The notes beneath the pieces were generated by a model that was not told where the DNA came from, ran no database searches, and saw only the letters and a program-made list of their open reading frames with translations. From Aquarana catesbeiana (Eukaryota > Chordata > Amphibia > Anura > Ranidae), in NCBI RefSeq assembly GCF_042186555.1, contig NC_133332.1, forward strand, positions 208,382,609-208,446,608: a stretch of DNA of 64,000 nucleotides, given 5' to 3'. Position 1 is the stretch's first letter. Every line of letters begins with the position of its first letter. This document shows positions 44,131-56,161 of the stretch, in pieces. Both the position numbers and the translations under genes were made by a program.

Positions 44131-44985
44131 TTAAAGTCGTTCTGTCGCTAAAATCAAGCTCTGAATACAAGGTTTTCCTGCAGCAAGGATAGCAAATACT
44201 TATTTCTCTCTTGCTGCCTGGAAATACCCCTGTAAAAGAAATTGCTGCCTGAAGACTCTTCTGAAACTGACACTTCTGAGAGTGTCAGATTCCTGGTCCC
44301 CCTGCTGCACTAAATGGTTCATCTCACCTTCCCCTACCTTAGTACTGTGTCCTGTAGTGTTGTATTGTCAGTGGGAGAAACTACTGAGGGGAGCAGGGAA
44401 CTAGGAGATTTACACCTCCTAGAAAGAGTCTATAGGTGATGATTTACTTCATTAGATTTCTGCAAGCATGCAATACATTTTGGATATATACAGTATATTT
44501 ATATATACTGTACACTGTATTCATACAATTTTTCAGAAATGCTCTACTTTTAGTCCCTGATTTCCAGTCAGTGACTTTGCCTAGGCTGAAATGATGCCAT
44601 CAGCCTTTTAAAGGCAGTAGTAATCTTTTCATCGGTCTTCTCTTCCCCAGTGATCATTCAGACTGCACAATGTAACTTTGCAGCAAGTCATCGGGTGAAA
44701 GGCTAAAGCAGGGAGGCTAATCCCTGTCTGACATCTGTGTGCACAAGCCAAGAACTGCACAGGCACCAGGATTTACATAACAGTGTTATCTCTGAGCCAG
44801 CATCTGACCCTGAATGATGCCTGAGCAAAGATGGCTCTGTCCTAATAGAGAGAAAAGCAGATGAAAGCATTGTCAAGGGAGTACTGTAATATCTGTGAGA
44901 GGTAGCAAATACCTGGATACACATTACTTTGTATATACGCACTAACATGAAAAATATGTATGGTGCTAGGTTCACTTTAGCAACA
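44131..44985. repeat. possible TTAAAG-type MITE
   Basis: Left TTAAAGTCGTTCTGTCGC and right GCTAGGTTCACTTTAG are only partly mirrored. Between them is a short TATATA stretch near 44485. Low-confidence grouping with similar starts elsewhere in the window. Confidence 0.3.
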
Positions 44986-47329
44986 AATTAGGAAGTAAAA
45001 GTTTTGGCAGTTCTATATTCCTTGAAGGCAGCATAGTATATCCTGTAATTCCCCTTTAAATCGGGACTTGGGACAAATGAATGTGCTGCACCATCAGCAC
45101 TGCCCGGTCATGGAGCGTCAATGCTTTTAACTAAAGGAGGTCTTCAACTGCCCACAAGGGGACATGGTCTTCATGTGCATTAATGGTCGGCCATCATTCC
45201 TGCATCTTTGATATTTCATAATTGATGAAGATGGTATGTACCTACACCCTTCCCTTTGTTTTGTAACTCCTTGCGTGCCAGTTGGTCACCTTCTATGTAG
45301 GTGAAATCAAGCCGGTAGGCTGTGATCCATCAGAATGAACAGAATTGGTGCCAGAAATGCTCTGGCTGTCTACAAATCAGGTTTAGCGGGAAGGCTGGTC
45401 TCTTAGTAAGGTTCATCAGATAACACGTGTAGATATATATAGGATGTGACCACAGCTACTAATCCTCCTCCTCCACCATCAGCATCCCTGTGATCTATAA
45501 TGTTTGATTACAAGCCAAACACAAAATCTGTTCAAATAAAACAATTTTTAAAGCAGAAGTGTGACCGGCAGTATTTGTAGAGTAGATGCAAAGGTACAAA
45601 ATATTCCCCTTTCCAGGTATAATAATATTAGCTCAAGACCCTGACCATTAGGTCAAGCTGCAACCATTTAAAGCCATGTTATATTGGCCAGAAACCTGGC
45701 AAAGAGGAAAAAACAATAGTTAATCTCTCAAAGCTCATGGGAAGTTATGCCACCAGTCTTTTTCTTCCCAGGCAACCTGCTCTACAGCCCTCTGCTAGTA
45801 AAGGGTCTGTCATGGGGCAATGGAACACAAAGGTCTTTTAGGACATCATGGGAGAGCTACGATTTATAACTCTGGCACCTGTAATAGAGAGGCACAGAGC
45901 AAACGATGGAGATTTTGCATGTTTTGTAAGAAAAGGAATATTTGACAGCAATATGTTAAGGCAGACAATCTCATAGTGTTCTTACCTGGAGCCCCTTGGA
46001 GAGGGGGCAGAATAGCACCAAGTGCACAAACCTTCGTAGCTTCCTCATCCTCGTAAATCATGGGCACTTTTCCAATGGTAAGATGTTAGGGCATAAATCC
46101 CCTTCAGGTGGCCTCTATGGGGGACACTCAAGGGTAATAATCCATAGTTTGCTAAAAAAAAAAAGAAATCTTTGAAATTGGTGTGGTGCCCAAGTCTTGA
46201 GGAAGCTCAGGGTTTACTTTGCTTGCCTTATCTGTTCCACATGGAAGAATCCTCCTTTGGCCATTCTCAGGCTTTGGACTCTGTTTACACTGGGGGGCTG
46301 CAGGAGGTGAACCCCTCTTCTTTGTATCCTTAGCAAGGCCCCCCTCAGCACTCCTTTTCGCAGTGCCCACCGATGAGGCTGTCTGTATTCAATGCACACA
46401 GAGGGAATGTTTATCTCTGGCTAGTCAGGGGGCTCCGTGTCCCCCTCTCAGACATTTGCTGGATTTAGTTCTCTTACTGCTTGCGAAAGGATTGTAGTTC
46501 TTTTCAAAACCTTCCCAGGAGAGATTTCCAGTTTGAGTTAGCCGGTGGTCACCGTGGACTGGCTGACAAGGTATGCTCTTTCTGCTCAAATACCCCTTCT
46601 TGGTGCTGTAATGAATAGGAGGGGGCTACTCCAAAATGATTTCTCTGTACTAATGCGACCCCCGAAAAAGCTCAGTTTTCCTGTTTCTGGATCATTTAGG
46701 GCACCCCAATTATTTCCTTTTTCACTCTGATCTTTCCCAAATGACAGGAATTCCTATTTTCTACCAAGTCATTAGATTTCCTTCTGCACACACAGGACAC
46801 CCTGTGTTCTCTGATTCATAGCTCTACCCATCAACCTTTTTCAGTAATGTCTCAGCCTCAAGCATATTGACCCCCTCCCCTGTAAGCTCCCTATTGACCC
46901 TCTACACCTTCTTCTGTTAACCCTAACAAAGCCCTGTCAAGCTTTGCTCACCCAGTGTAACGTTCCTATACCCTGTACACCCCTGCTTGTACCCCTAGTA
47001 CCCACCTTCTTCTCATGCAGGACATTTTATAATTCCTCCTCACCCAGCAAACCTTATATGCTCCTCTCCTCACTGAGAACACCCCATATAACGGCTTCTC
47101 ACCCAGGACCCCTTGAATTGCCCCTTGCTTCTCACCTAGGACACGCAGGAAGCCCACAGATAGTCAAAATTCTCCTTTTATTCACCAAGCTCACCTAAAC
47201 ACCCGAAATACCCCCTCTTCCTAACACGTATTCCCTCTACACCCCCTCTGATCACTTAGCACACCCTGTACACCCTCCAATTACACCATCAGCCCACCTA
47301 ACACACACACTGCTCTCATCCCCCCAGCT
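44986..47329. other. unannotated stretch
   Basis: Several open frames of 60-92 codons on both strands around 46150-46500 have no recognisable domain. The plus-strand sequence from 46740 to 47290 is pyrimidine-rich (CACCC and CTTCT words). No repeat ends seen. Confidence 0.4.
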
Positions 47330-47760
47330 CCTATGTATGCAGTCAGTGATGATCCTCAGCTCAGCAGCTCCATGATGATTGCAGCCCCCTCCTCCTCCAC
47401 TCTCCTCCCCTGTTTGATAACAATGATGATGATGATGGAGATAATCTCTATTACAACCGGTCCAGTGCCGCTCTCTATCGCCGGTGGTGGGTGTCTTCTC
47501 CCCGGTCTCCAGCTGGATGCTCTGCACACTGCTGCACCAGCTCCATCCTCCTAGACACACACTGCTCTGTTTCTTAAAGGGGAGGATTTGTGTCTGCCGA
47601 CAATAAACCAATTACAGGAGGAGGAGCAGGTGCAGGCTGTGCATCTCCAGCCTCAGATGCTGCAGAACCTCTTTCTAGCCAGGAGGAGCTCACTGTACAC
47701 CTGCAGGTGCTACATAACCTCTTTCCTATCACACAGCTGTCAGTCACTGTGCCAGGAGGC
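47330..47760 (-). promoter_or_regulatory. possible first-exon/promoter-like GC-rich region
   Basis: Locally GC-rich and repeat-free, with GCCGCTCTCTATCGCCGG and multiple CAGCTG/CAGCAG words, unlike the AT-rich surroundings. Open frames are short and have no domain. It could be a 5' untranslated exon on the reverse strand, or simply GC-rich spacer. Weak call. Confidence 0.18.
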
Positions 47761-48315
47761 AAATGCCTAAATGCATATGATGATTTCTACAGGGGATGAG
47801 AGGCCAGAGGAAGGGGTGAAGGGGTTACCCTGCCACTTCTGTAAAGAATACAATACAATATAATATGATATCATTCTAATAGAGACCTTCTTACAAATAA
47901 TATATATTTCTGATTATTTTGAATTAGATCCCATTATAGTATTAGAAATATTACTACATTTTATTTATCATTAGCTCACCCTTTGCATGGTATTTCACTT
48001 TTTTTTAACACATCAAGATACAAAAAAATCTAAATACAAATAAAATGCAGTAAATGTCACGCTAGTTTTGTTGGTTTTTTACTTTTGCATATGCTTTGAA
48101 TAAGCCCATAAGGGTTATATTTGCCGGTTTGGAACACCCACATTTTACATCTCCATTCTGCAATGTCCGTTAGTTACTTTGCTCTAAAACGTGACCTGCG
48201 CGTGCTTGTAGTACCTATTATCAGTGCCTTATCTGTGTGCCTTTGTGTTATACCTCCTGCCTGCGTAGCAGGACTTTACATGAATTTGCAATGAAAGAAC
48301 GACCAAGTTGCTGTT
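47761..48315. other. unannotated stretch
   Basis: AT-rich with no recognised element up to the hAT target site at 48316. Confidence 0.45.
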
Positions 48316-48442
48316 ATGGTATTCAGGGGCGTAACTACCACCATAGCGACCCATGCGGGCGCTATGGGGCCTGCAGCCAAGTGGGGCCCAGTGAGGATAA
48401 GAGCACGGCCGGCACAGTCTCCCAGCCAGGGGAACAGAGAGG

Positions 48443-48736
48443 AAAGGAAGAGGCGAGCTGTCTGTATCAGCAGAGAGCTGAATTGCCCGATGTAAGAGCT
48501 TTCATTAGAACTTCCAGTGTTCCCGGGGCTCACGTCACATAGCTCCACCTTTTGGCCCGGTGCCTTTGATAGACAGAACGCCGATCCAATGCGGGACATG
48601 TGACGTCATCAAAGGCGTCGGGCCAAGAGGTGGGGCTATGTGACGATGAGCCCCGGGAAGACGGGAAATTCAAATGAAAGCTATTACAGCGGGCAATCCC
48701 GCTCTCTGCTGATCCCGGTGGCTTGCCTCTTCCTCC
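48443..48736. repeat. imperfect palindrome (about 128-bp arms)
   Basis: The left arm 48443-48570 and right arm 48608-48736 share, in mirrored order, AGGAAGAGGC, CAGCAGAGAGC, GAGCTTTCATT, CCCGGGGCTCA, CACATAGC and GGCC plus CCTTTGAT. The loop is about 37 bases. Confidence 0.85.
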
Positions 48737-48759
48737 GCATAGGTGGGGCTGTATGGGGC

Positions 48760-48978
48760 ACAGGGGCACAGGCAGACCAGGCTGTATTGGGCACAGGTCA
48801 CGCTGTATGGGGCACAGGTCACGCTGTATGGGGCACAGGTCACGCTGCATTGGGCACAGGTCACGCTGTATGGGGCACAGGTCACGCTGTATTGGGCACA
48901 GGTCACGCTGTATTGGGCACAGGTCACGCTGCATTGGGCACAGGTCACGCTGTATGTGGCACAGGTCACGCTGCATTG
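48760..48978. repeat. 21-bp minisatellite
   Basis: About ten copies of GGCACAGGTCACGCTGTATG plus G, with TATGGG/CATTGG variants. The 21-bp length keeps reading frames open on both strands, which explains the repetitive frames seen here. Confidence 0.96.
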
Positions 48979-49077
48979 ACACTAGGGCAGCTGTGGGGGG
49001 GGGCTGTTTGCAGGGGGGCCCCATACAACATTTTGCTATGGGGCCCTGCTATTTCTAGTTACGCCCCTGATGGTATT

Positions 49078-49796
49078 CTAAAACATCTAACAAAAAAATG
49101 AAAACAGAGAATGTATTAAATTTATTCTGCTACGTTTTCACCTTCTCTGCAGAGGATAGGTGTTTTATTTTGCTGTCATTATATAATCATGATGGTCATT
49201 ATAATAACACCCCCCAGTGTATCAGTCAGGTGTTTTCTAGGTAACACCAAGGAAGGGGTGGCCCTCTTGGGGTAGATTGAGGTTTGGACATGGTATATAC
49301 TATGTCATTGGTAATCTGTGATTAGGGTCAATGCACTTTGTATGAATTATATTATTTATGATCATTATTTTAGCTAATAAAAGTGTTCTCATCAATTCAT
49401 GCACTTACAAAGGCTTGGACTCATTATTACCATAAAGTAGTTATTCAACTATTGTAGTACTTTATTTTCTATGAGTCACTATGTTATCTCCATCTGTAAT
49501 GACTCTTTATTCAGCTCTCCTCAATAGCTACTTCTTAAAACCTCAGTCGGTGACTAGGGCTCTTGTAAGGAGTGAAAAACCATATGAATCTTTGGGAATA
49601 GATTTTATATTCACAATGCCTTAAAACTCCATAACATATCAGGCATGCATTAAATTTGTCTGACGTCACTGATAAAACCATTAGCGATTGAAAACATAAT
49701 TTGTGAAGCCAGTGTACACTGACTCATACTGTTCTATAGCATACAATTGGCACAAAAGCTAAATGGCAGCTTTGTTTTTCGTAACCAGTTAGCTTT
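49078..49796. other. unannotated stretch
   Basis: AT-rich; no gene or repeat ends recognised. Confidence 0.45.
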
Positions 49797-49799
49797 AAG

Positions 49800-50218
49800 C
49801 CACGTACACACGAGCGGAATGTCCCACAGAAAAAGTCAGACGGAAGCTTTTCATCGTATACCGATCGTGTGTAGGCCTCATCAGACTTTTTTTTTAGAAA
49901 AATCTGACGGACCTAGAAATGGAACATGTTCTAAATATTTCCGACGGACCCAATTCCTATCGGGAAAACTGATCGTCTGTATACTGGTCCGACGGACCAA
50001 AAACGATGCATGCTCTGAAGCAAGTACGAGACGGAAGCTATTGGCTATTGAACTTCCTTTTTCTAGTCCCGTCGTAAGTGTTGTACGTCACCACGTTCTG
50101 GACGGGTTTGGGTTGACCATGTGTAGACAAGACCGCTTGAATGGAATTCCGTCGGAGTTCCGTCAGAGAAACCTTCGGAGTTTATTCCGACTGCTAAACC
50201 GGTTGTGTGTACACGGCA
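49800..50218. mobile_element. PIF/Harbinger-like MITE, copy 4
   Basis: Left GCCACGTACACACGAGCGGA (first T of the family end missing) and right TGTGTGTACACGGCA, flanked by TAA at 49797-49799 and 50219-50221. The interior has GTCCGACGGACC-like words. The 196-codon frame across it (49747-50337) is a by-product. Confidence 0.82.
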
Positions 50219-50221
50219 TAA

Positions 50222-52311
50222 GTCTTTTCATATGCACCAAAATAACAGATTGGCAATTGAGAGTATTGTTTTATACCTTGATTTTGCAGCATCACTCCTT
50301 TATGCTCTGTGACTTCACAGTGTCACTGGTGAATTGACAGACTGGACGCTAATTCCCTAGATGCCTTCTGCTTCTGAGCACAAGCGACAGGTTCTCATAA
50401 AAAATGTCCTACAATGTAGTTGCTGAGCTTTTTTTTCCTTTTTACTGCTTGACCAGAATTTCCAAGCACAGAGAGCTTGTCACTTGCCGTGTCTTGAGGA
50501 CCATTGGGCAAAGCAGATCCTGTTGAAGAAATATATTTTTAATTCTAATAGACATGTTCAGATTCTCAATGTAGCGACTCACAGCTTCTTTTTTGGGATT
50601 TTATAGATATCTGTGTCATCAGTGGGGACATTTCCCCTCACTTCCCATCAGTGTGACAACAGTAGGTGAGGGGAAATCTTCCAAACAGGGACACACACAG
50701 CAAATGTAACGGAGGAATTAACTTTTTATTACTTTATTTACCAAGAGGAGGAGTATATCAATCAACTATATTGTGTTCTCTAAGACCTATACACGTTCTG
50801 GAGTTATCCACTGTATTCCATACACAACTTGGATGCCAACAAAAGCTGAATAATTTCTGCCTGGCACAATATGCACTTCAATCTTGTACAGTTAACAGTT
50901 AGGGATGTATGACCACATTGTCACATAATATATACTTTCTCTTAAAGGTGGAGGATGATGATGTGCCCCTTTAACACAGAGAATGTTGGCTGTAAGTATA
51001 AGAGATTCAAGATGGCACTGTGCCCAGAACTGGGACTGTTCCTTCTGTACTGCAGAGATCCGGCAGCATCGTAAGTGACATGCTGGGAGGTGATGTCACA
51101 AAGATTACTGTGGGATTTTCACAGTAACCAACAGCACCAAGGAACCCCCTCATTGCTGATAACTGCAGCAGATTGGAAACTATAGACACAGAAATGCAGC
51201 TGGAAAATAGTTGCTTTGCGGTTTTCTTAGTAAAGACAAAAGGGGTGAAAAAAATAAGAATAAACATCAGACAGTAGAACAGTCACCTGACTGATTGTCA
51301 GATCCGGCCTAGGGAAACCTATGCTAAACAAAGTCTAGGTTCCAGACATGTGGACAGCACATAGAGTGACAATAGCACAGGTAACAGACTAATGATTTGA
51401 ATAAGAAAATGACAAGCTAAGTAAAAAATGTAATCCAAACAATTCACAGGAATAATCCAGGATATGAAGAGACAGAACTGAATCCAGGGCACGAGCATAC
51501 AGACTAACCTGTTAATCAGATACAGTATACTGTAGATTAAATGTCCAGCAGTATACTTACGCTTTCGTGATTAAGAAAGGTGTGCACTGCAGAGACCTGG
51601 GCTGAAGTAATGAGTAATATCTAGCAGATGGTGAAGACTCGAGGCTGATTGTTACACAAAACATTATTGTTTACCCTCAGCTGATAAACTCACATGTACA
51701 TCTAAAAACTTTTTACAAAGATTGTAAATGTATTTAAAGCTGGAAGGGAATATTTTCAGCAGTAAGCAAGCCCCTTCATCCCAAATTTCTCCTTAGCAGA
51801 AATAACATAGGCGATAAAAAATCTGCAGTAGTTATTTTAAATGATATGCATTTTCTAATTGTGTGTTTTAAATAGAGCACATCTGCTTCCACCCGGCGTA
51901 TCTTACATTGCCAATAACAGATTTTTGGTTTTAGTAGTCGTTCTTTGTCATATATCTTTGTTTTGCTTCTGTGTATAGCAGATGGCGGTACCTTTCTCAA
52001 TATGGCTAGAATTGAAATATTCTGTCTCTAATGGAATCCTAATTAAAGTGTGACAAGAATATATACCTACAAATAATGAGCCAACAATAGAAAGAAAATA
52101 AAATAAATCAACACATAACTTTTCAGTTGGTATTAATGCTGAATTCCAGGTATGTTTTGTTTTGTTACATAGTAGACGTGGTAATAGAATGATTCTCCAC
52201 TTCCGCACAGATAAAGAAAAACCCCCAAAAGGACTTAATAGGCAATTTCCTGAATATAAGTTTAAAAGACTAATGCCAATCTTTATTACAAACATAGTAC
52301 AAAACCAATAA
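50222..52311. other. unannotated stretch
   Basis: About 2.1 kb without recognisable genes, RNA genes or repeat ends. Open frames of 60-86 codons have no domain. Confidence 0.45.
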
Positions 52312-54157
52312 GTCATATAGTTACATAGTTGCATAGTAGGTGAGGTTGAAAAAAGACACAAGTCCATCAAGTCCAACCTATGTGTGATTATGTGTCAGTA
52401 TTACATTGTATATCCCTGTATGTTGCGGTCATTCAGGTGCTTATCTAATAGTTTCTTGAAGCTATCGATGCCCCTCGCTGAGACCACCGCCTGTGGAAGG
52501 GAATTCCACATCCTTTCCGCTCTTACAGTAAAGAACCCTCTACATAGTTTAAGGTTAAACCTCTTTTCTTCTAATCTTAATGAGTGGCCACGAGTCTTGT
52601 TAAACTCTCTTCTGCAAAAAAGTTTTATTTCTATTGTGGGGTCACCAGTACGGTATTTGTATATTGAAATCATATCCCCTCTCAAGCGTCTCTTCTCCAG
52701 AGAGAATAAGTTCAGTGCTTGCAACCTTTCCTCATAACTAAGATCCTCCAGACCCTTCATTAGCTTTGTTGCCCTTCTTTGTACTCGCTCCATTCCCAGT
52801 ACATCCTTCCTGAGGACTGGTGCCCAGAACTGGACAGCATACTCTAGGTGCGGCTGGACCAGAGTCTTGTAGAGTGGGAGAATTATTGTTTTATCTCTGG
52901 AGTTGATCCCCTTTTTAATGCATGCCAATATTCTGTTTGCCTTTTTAGCAGCAGCTTGGCATTGCATGCCATTGCTGAGCCTATCATCTACTAGGACCCC
53001 CAGGTCCTTTTCCATCCTAGATTTCCCCAGAGGTTCTCCCCCCAGTGTATAGATTGCATTCATATTTTTGCCACCCAAATGCATTATTTTACATTTTTCT
53101 ACATTGAACCTCATTTGCCATGTAGTTGCCCACCCCATTAATTTGTTCAGATCTTTTTGCAAGGTTTCCACATCCTGCGGAGAAGTTATTGCCCTGCTTA
53201 GCTTAGTATCATCTGCAAATACAGAGATTGAACTGTTTATCCCATCCTCCAGGTCGTTTATGAACAAATTAAATAGGATTGGTCCCAGCACAGAACCCTG
53301 GGGAACCCCACTACCCACCCCTGACCATTCTGAGTACTCTCCATTTATCACCACCCTCTGAACTCACCCTTGTAGCCAGTTTTCAATCCATGTACTCACC
53401 CTATGGTCCATGCCAACGGACCTTATTTTGTACAGTAAACGTTTATAGGGAACTGTGTCAAATGCTTTTGCAAAATCCAGATACACCACGTCTACAGGCC
53501 TTCCTTTATCTAGATGGCAACTCACCTCCTCATAGAAGGTTAGTAGATTGGTTTGGCAAGAACGATTCTTCATGAATCCATGCTGATTACTGCTAATGAT
53601 ACCGTTCTCATTACTAAAATCTTGTATATAGTCCCTTATCGTCCCCTCCAAGAGTTTACATACTATTGATGTTAGGCTAACTGGTCTGTAATTCCCAGGG
53701 ATGTATTTTGGGCCCTTTTTAAATATTGGTGCTACATTGGCTTTTCTCCAATCAGCTGGTACCATTCCAGTCAGTAGACTATCTGTAAAAATTAGGAACA
53801 ATGGTCTGACAATCACTTGACTGAGTTTCCTAAGTACCCTCGGATGTAAGCCATCTGGTCCTGGTGATTTATTAATGTTAAGTTTCTCAAGTCTAATTTT
53901 AATTCTGTCCTCTGTTAACCATGGAGGTGCTTCCTGTGTTGTGTCATGAGGATAAACACTGCAGTTTTGGTTACTGAAGCCCCCCGATTCACTCATTAGG
54001 ACTGAGGAGAAGCATAAATTCAATACCTTCGCCATCTCCCCATCCTTTGTAACCAGATGTCCTTCCTCATTCTTTATGAGGCCAATATGGTCTGTCCTCC
54101 CTTTTTTACTGTTTACATGCTTAAAGAATTTCTTGGGATTTTTTTTGCTCTCAATAA
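52312..54157 (-). mobile_element. CR1-type LINE, 5'-truncated
   Basis: On the reverse strand a reverse-transcriptase gene runs to a stop at 52401. A short 3' tail of about 85 bases follows, with GGTTGGACTTGATGGAC and CCTACTATGCAACTATG. The short 3' UTR and terminal ATG-type microsatellite are CR1 features. The 5' edge is a truncation near 54157. A sibling copy is at 31926-32411. Confidence 0.92.
52401..54157 (-). pseudogene. CR1 ORF2 reverse transcriptase, one in-frame stop
   Basis: ORF2 of a non-LTR retrotransposon; the reverse transcriptase copies the RNA at the insertion site. The open frame starts at the truncation (ESKKNPKKFFKHVNSKKGR). It continues through INKSPGPDGLHPRVL, NYRPVSLTSIVCKLLE (RT block 2), QHGFMKNRSCQTNLL and VVYLDFAKAFDTVPYKRLL (block A), SGVPQGSVLGPILFNLFIND (block B), SVFADDTKLS (the YADD-type catalytic box as FADD), LGVLVDD and ERVQRRATKLMKGLEDLSYE. 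The frame is intact apart from one TGA at 53364-53366, where a CGA-to-TGA change (CpG decay) would explain it. The endonuclease domain is missing through 5' truncation. Confidence 0.93.
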
Positions 54158-54436
54158 AGTCAAGTCAATAAAATTGTGCCGAAAAATGAAGAGTTATGAC
54201 ATAAAAGTACAACATATTACAGTTCATGATCAGGGATACTGTTCTTGTTGGAGATATACCAAAAGGAACTGCCAACAAGCAATCAACTTGATCGGTCTGG
54301 GTATGATCATCAGGACAAATTCCGACGCGTTTCGGAAAGAGTTTTGTCTTTAGGGAAAGAGAGGGGCTATACCACATCTATAATACAATCACAGCAGTGA
54401 GTACATTTTACATAGTATGAAAAGACGTTGCAAGTT

Positions 54437-54690
54437 AACATGGTAGACTAATCAAAGGTCATACGTTGAACACAAATAAGGAAATTATACAACAGCAAAA
54501 CCACAGATCAATCGCTGGGCCAGCAAATACTAGATTGGCTGGTATTTGCTGGCCCAGCGAGCATTCAAAGAGAGGGGCATCCCACTGTCCACTATGCATA
54601 CACAAGGGCCATTCAGCATATGATAGGGACACACATCAACAGTGTTCTAGAGTAAGTACTACAAAAATCATAAACAATAAAGACTCAAGT
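54437..54690 (+). repeat. inverted repeat pair, left member
   Basis: Closely matches the reverse complement of 56745-56960. Shared blocks in order: GGTCATACGTTGAACACAAA, ACCACAGATCAATC, TTTGCTGGCCCAGCG, GCATTCAAAG and ACAGTGTTCTAGAGTAAGTA. It differs by an extra segment that makes a hairpin at 54513-54559. Confidence 0.88.
54513..54559. repeat. perfect 18-bp-arm hairpin
   Basis: CGCTGGGCCAGCAAATAC at 54513-54530 and its exact reverse complement at 54542-54559 are separated by 11 bases. The mirrored copy near 56870-56890 has only one arm. Confidence 0.95.
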
Positions 54691-54896
54691 CTGCCCAATG
54701 TGTTGTAGTAAAAATAAAAATAACAGTGCCTGGGTATATATGTAAAAATATATATATATGCACATCGGACAAAGAAAGAGAGATGAGGGGATAAATTAGG
54801 GAACAAAGGGGAGAGAAAAGGGGGGTTAGAGGTTCCTCTCCTTTTTCCCTTTTCTCTTCCCCTTCCTGATACCTCTTTCCACCCTTTTCTCTCACC

Positions 54897-55270
54897 TTTT
54901 TTTCCGACAGATGTTGGGTCAAACTTGCATACACATGGTCGCACAAAATTGTCGGAAAATACGATCGTTCTGAACGCAGTGACGTAAAACCCCTACGTCG
55001 GGACTATAAAGGGGGCAGTAGCCAATAGCTTTCGTTTCTCAATTTATTCTGAGTATGCATGGCACTTTGTGAGTCGGAATTGTCCACACACGGTCGGAAT
55101 TTACGCAAATGGATTTTATTGTTGGAAAATTTTATAGCCTGCTCTCAAACTTTGTGTGTCGGAAATTCCGATGGAAAAAGTCCGATGGACCCCACACACG
55201 GTCGGAATTTCCGAAAACAGGCTCTGATCGCACATATTCCGTCGGAAAGTCTGACCGTGTGTACAGGGCA
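54897..55270. mobile_element. PIF/Harbinger-like MITE, copy 5, left end lost
   Basis: Homology to copy 1 starts at TTTTTTCCGACAGATGTTGG and runs to the right end CCGTGTGTACAGGGCA, followed by TAA. The first 60 or so bases of the family are missing. Confidence 0.8.
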
Positions 55271-55313
55271 TAAGTGTGTAACGCATCTATATAAAATATA
55301 TTAGTTTCACTTT

Positions 55314-55995
55314 TTGTTTGATCACTCTCCATTGATGGTGGACTTTACTCTGGTAATCTCTACCTCCTTCCGGATGTGGCAATTAAGTCCGCTGTGGCTA
55401 GAGGATGCGGCTGTCACAGATCAGGCACTGGTCGATATGAAATCTTTTTGGGCTACCAATGCCCAGAGTGCCTCCATTCCCGTGGTCTGGGACACCATTA
55501 AGGCCACCATGCATGGCTCCTTCGCTGTGGCTATCGGCCGGGCCCGTAAGGCGTCTCAGGCTAAACTGGTGGATGCGGAGGGGGAACTTCAGATGCTTAC
55601 TCTGCATCCCCTGCTCTTGAGACCCACACTGTCTGGCGACATAAGGCCAGAGAATTTGTCTTAGTGATCCTGGAACGCACCCAGAAGAAGTTGCTATATC
55701 AGAACCAGTAACTCTTTGAATTTGGCGATAAGAACAGTTGCTTGCTGGCTTATCTCTCAAGACCTGACTATCAGCCATTTAATTCCTAGAATTAAGAACT
55801 CGGATGGTGTAGTGGTGGAACAAAATGAGGAGATAATGGAGACCTTTTTGCATTTTACTCCACGTTATACTCGACTAGGGCCCATTACACCATTACAGAA
55901 TCAGATGATTTTTTATATGATATCAGGCTTCCAAGATTGTCAGAGCATCAGGTTTCATTACTGGATGCTACACTGACGAGTGATGAAATAGGTTG
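55314..55995 (+). pseudogene. L1/Tx1 ORF2 fragment (endonuclease-RT linker)
   Basis: Starts at the end of an apurinic-type endonuclease domain (DHSPLMVDF, the SDH-type motif). It continues with a helical linker (MWQLSPLWLEDAAVTDQALV, then FWATNAQSASIPVVWDTIKA, GSFAVAIGRARKA). After a frame change come LERTQKKLLYQNQ, FEFGDKNSCLLAYL, then NSDGVVVEQNEEIMETFLHF, and DATLTSDEI before the RT proper. This order is that of L1/Tx1 ORF2. Both ends are cut, there are internal stops, and no RT catalytic box is included. It lies between the two inverted repeats at 54437 and 56745. Confidence 0.78.
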
Positions 55996-56161
55996 AAGCT
56001 ATCTAATCCTTCGCCAGAAACAAAACGCCATGAGACGAGAAGAAATCCTGGATAGCCGCACTCTGGGATAAGGACATCTTTATTGAAGTAAAATCCAACA
56101 ATACAGGCAAATGCAGAGAAGTACAGGGTGGTAAACTGCTAATGCGTTTCACATCATTTGG
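55996..56161. other. unidentified repeat fragment
   Basis: Includes GATAGCCGCACTCTGGGATA and TGCGTTTCACATC, of a type I have seen repeated in frogs. No boundaries or function can be given. Confidence 0.3.

Larger units (their letters stand above)
48324..49069. mobile_element. 746-bp hAT MITE with palindrome and minisatellite
   Basis: Begins CAGGGGCGTAACTA and ends TAGTTACGCCCCTG, perfect 14-bp inverted repeats. ATGGTATT is duplicated exactly at 48316-48323 and 49070-49077. CTATGGGGCC occurs next to both ends. The interior has a palindrome (48443-48736) followed by a 21-bp minisatellite. No coding capacity. Confidence 0.95.

Noticed and set aside
48530..49101. Long repetitive open frames (MGHRSRC- and QRDLCPI-like) on both strands
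   Set aside because: Produced by the 21-bp minisatellite, whose length is a multiple of three.
49747..50337. 196-codon forward frame
   Set aside because: Covers a Harbinger-like MITE; its content is the translation of terminal and internal MITE motifs.
55314..55664. Host gene exon (116-codon frame)
   Set aside because: The order of motifs around it is that of an L1/Tx1 ORF2 linker, and the continuation after a frame change fits the same protein.
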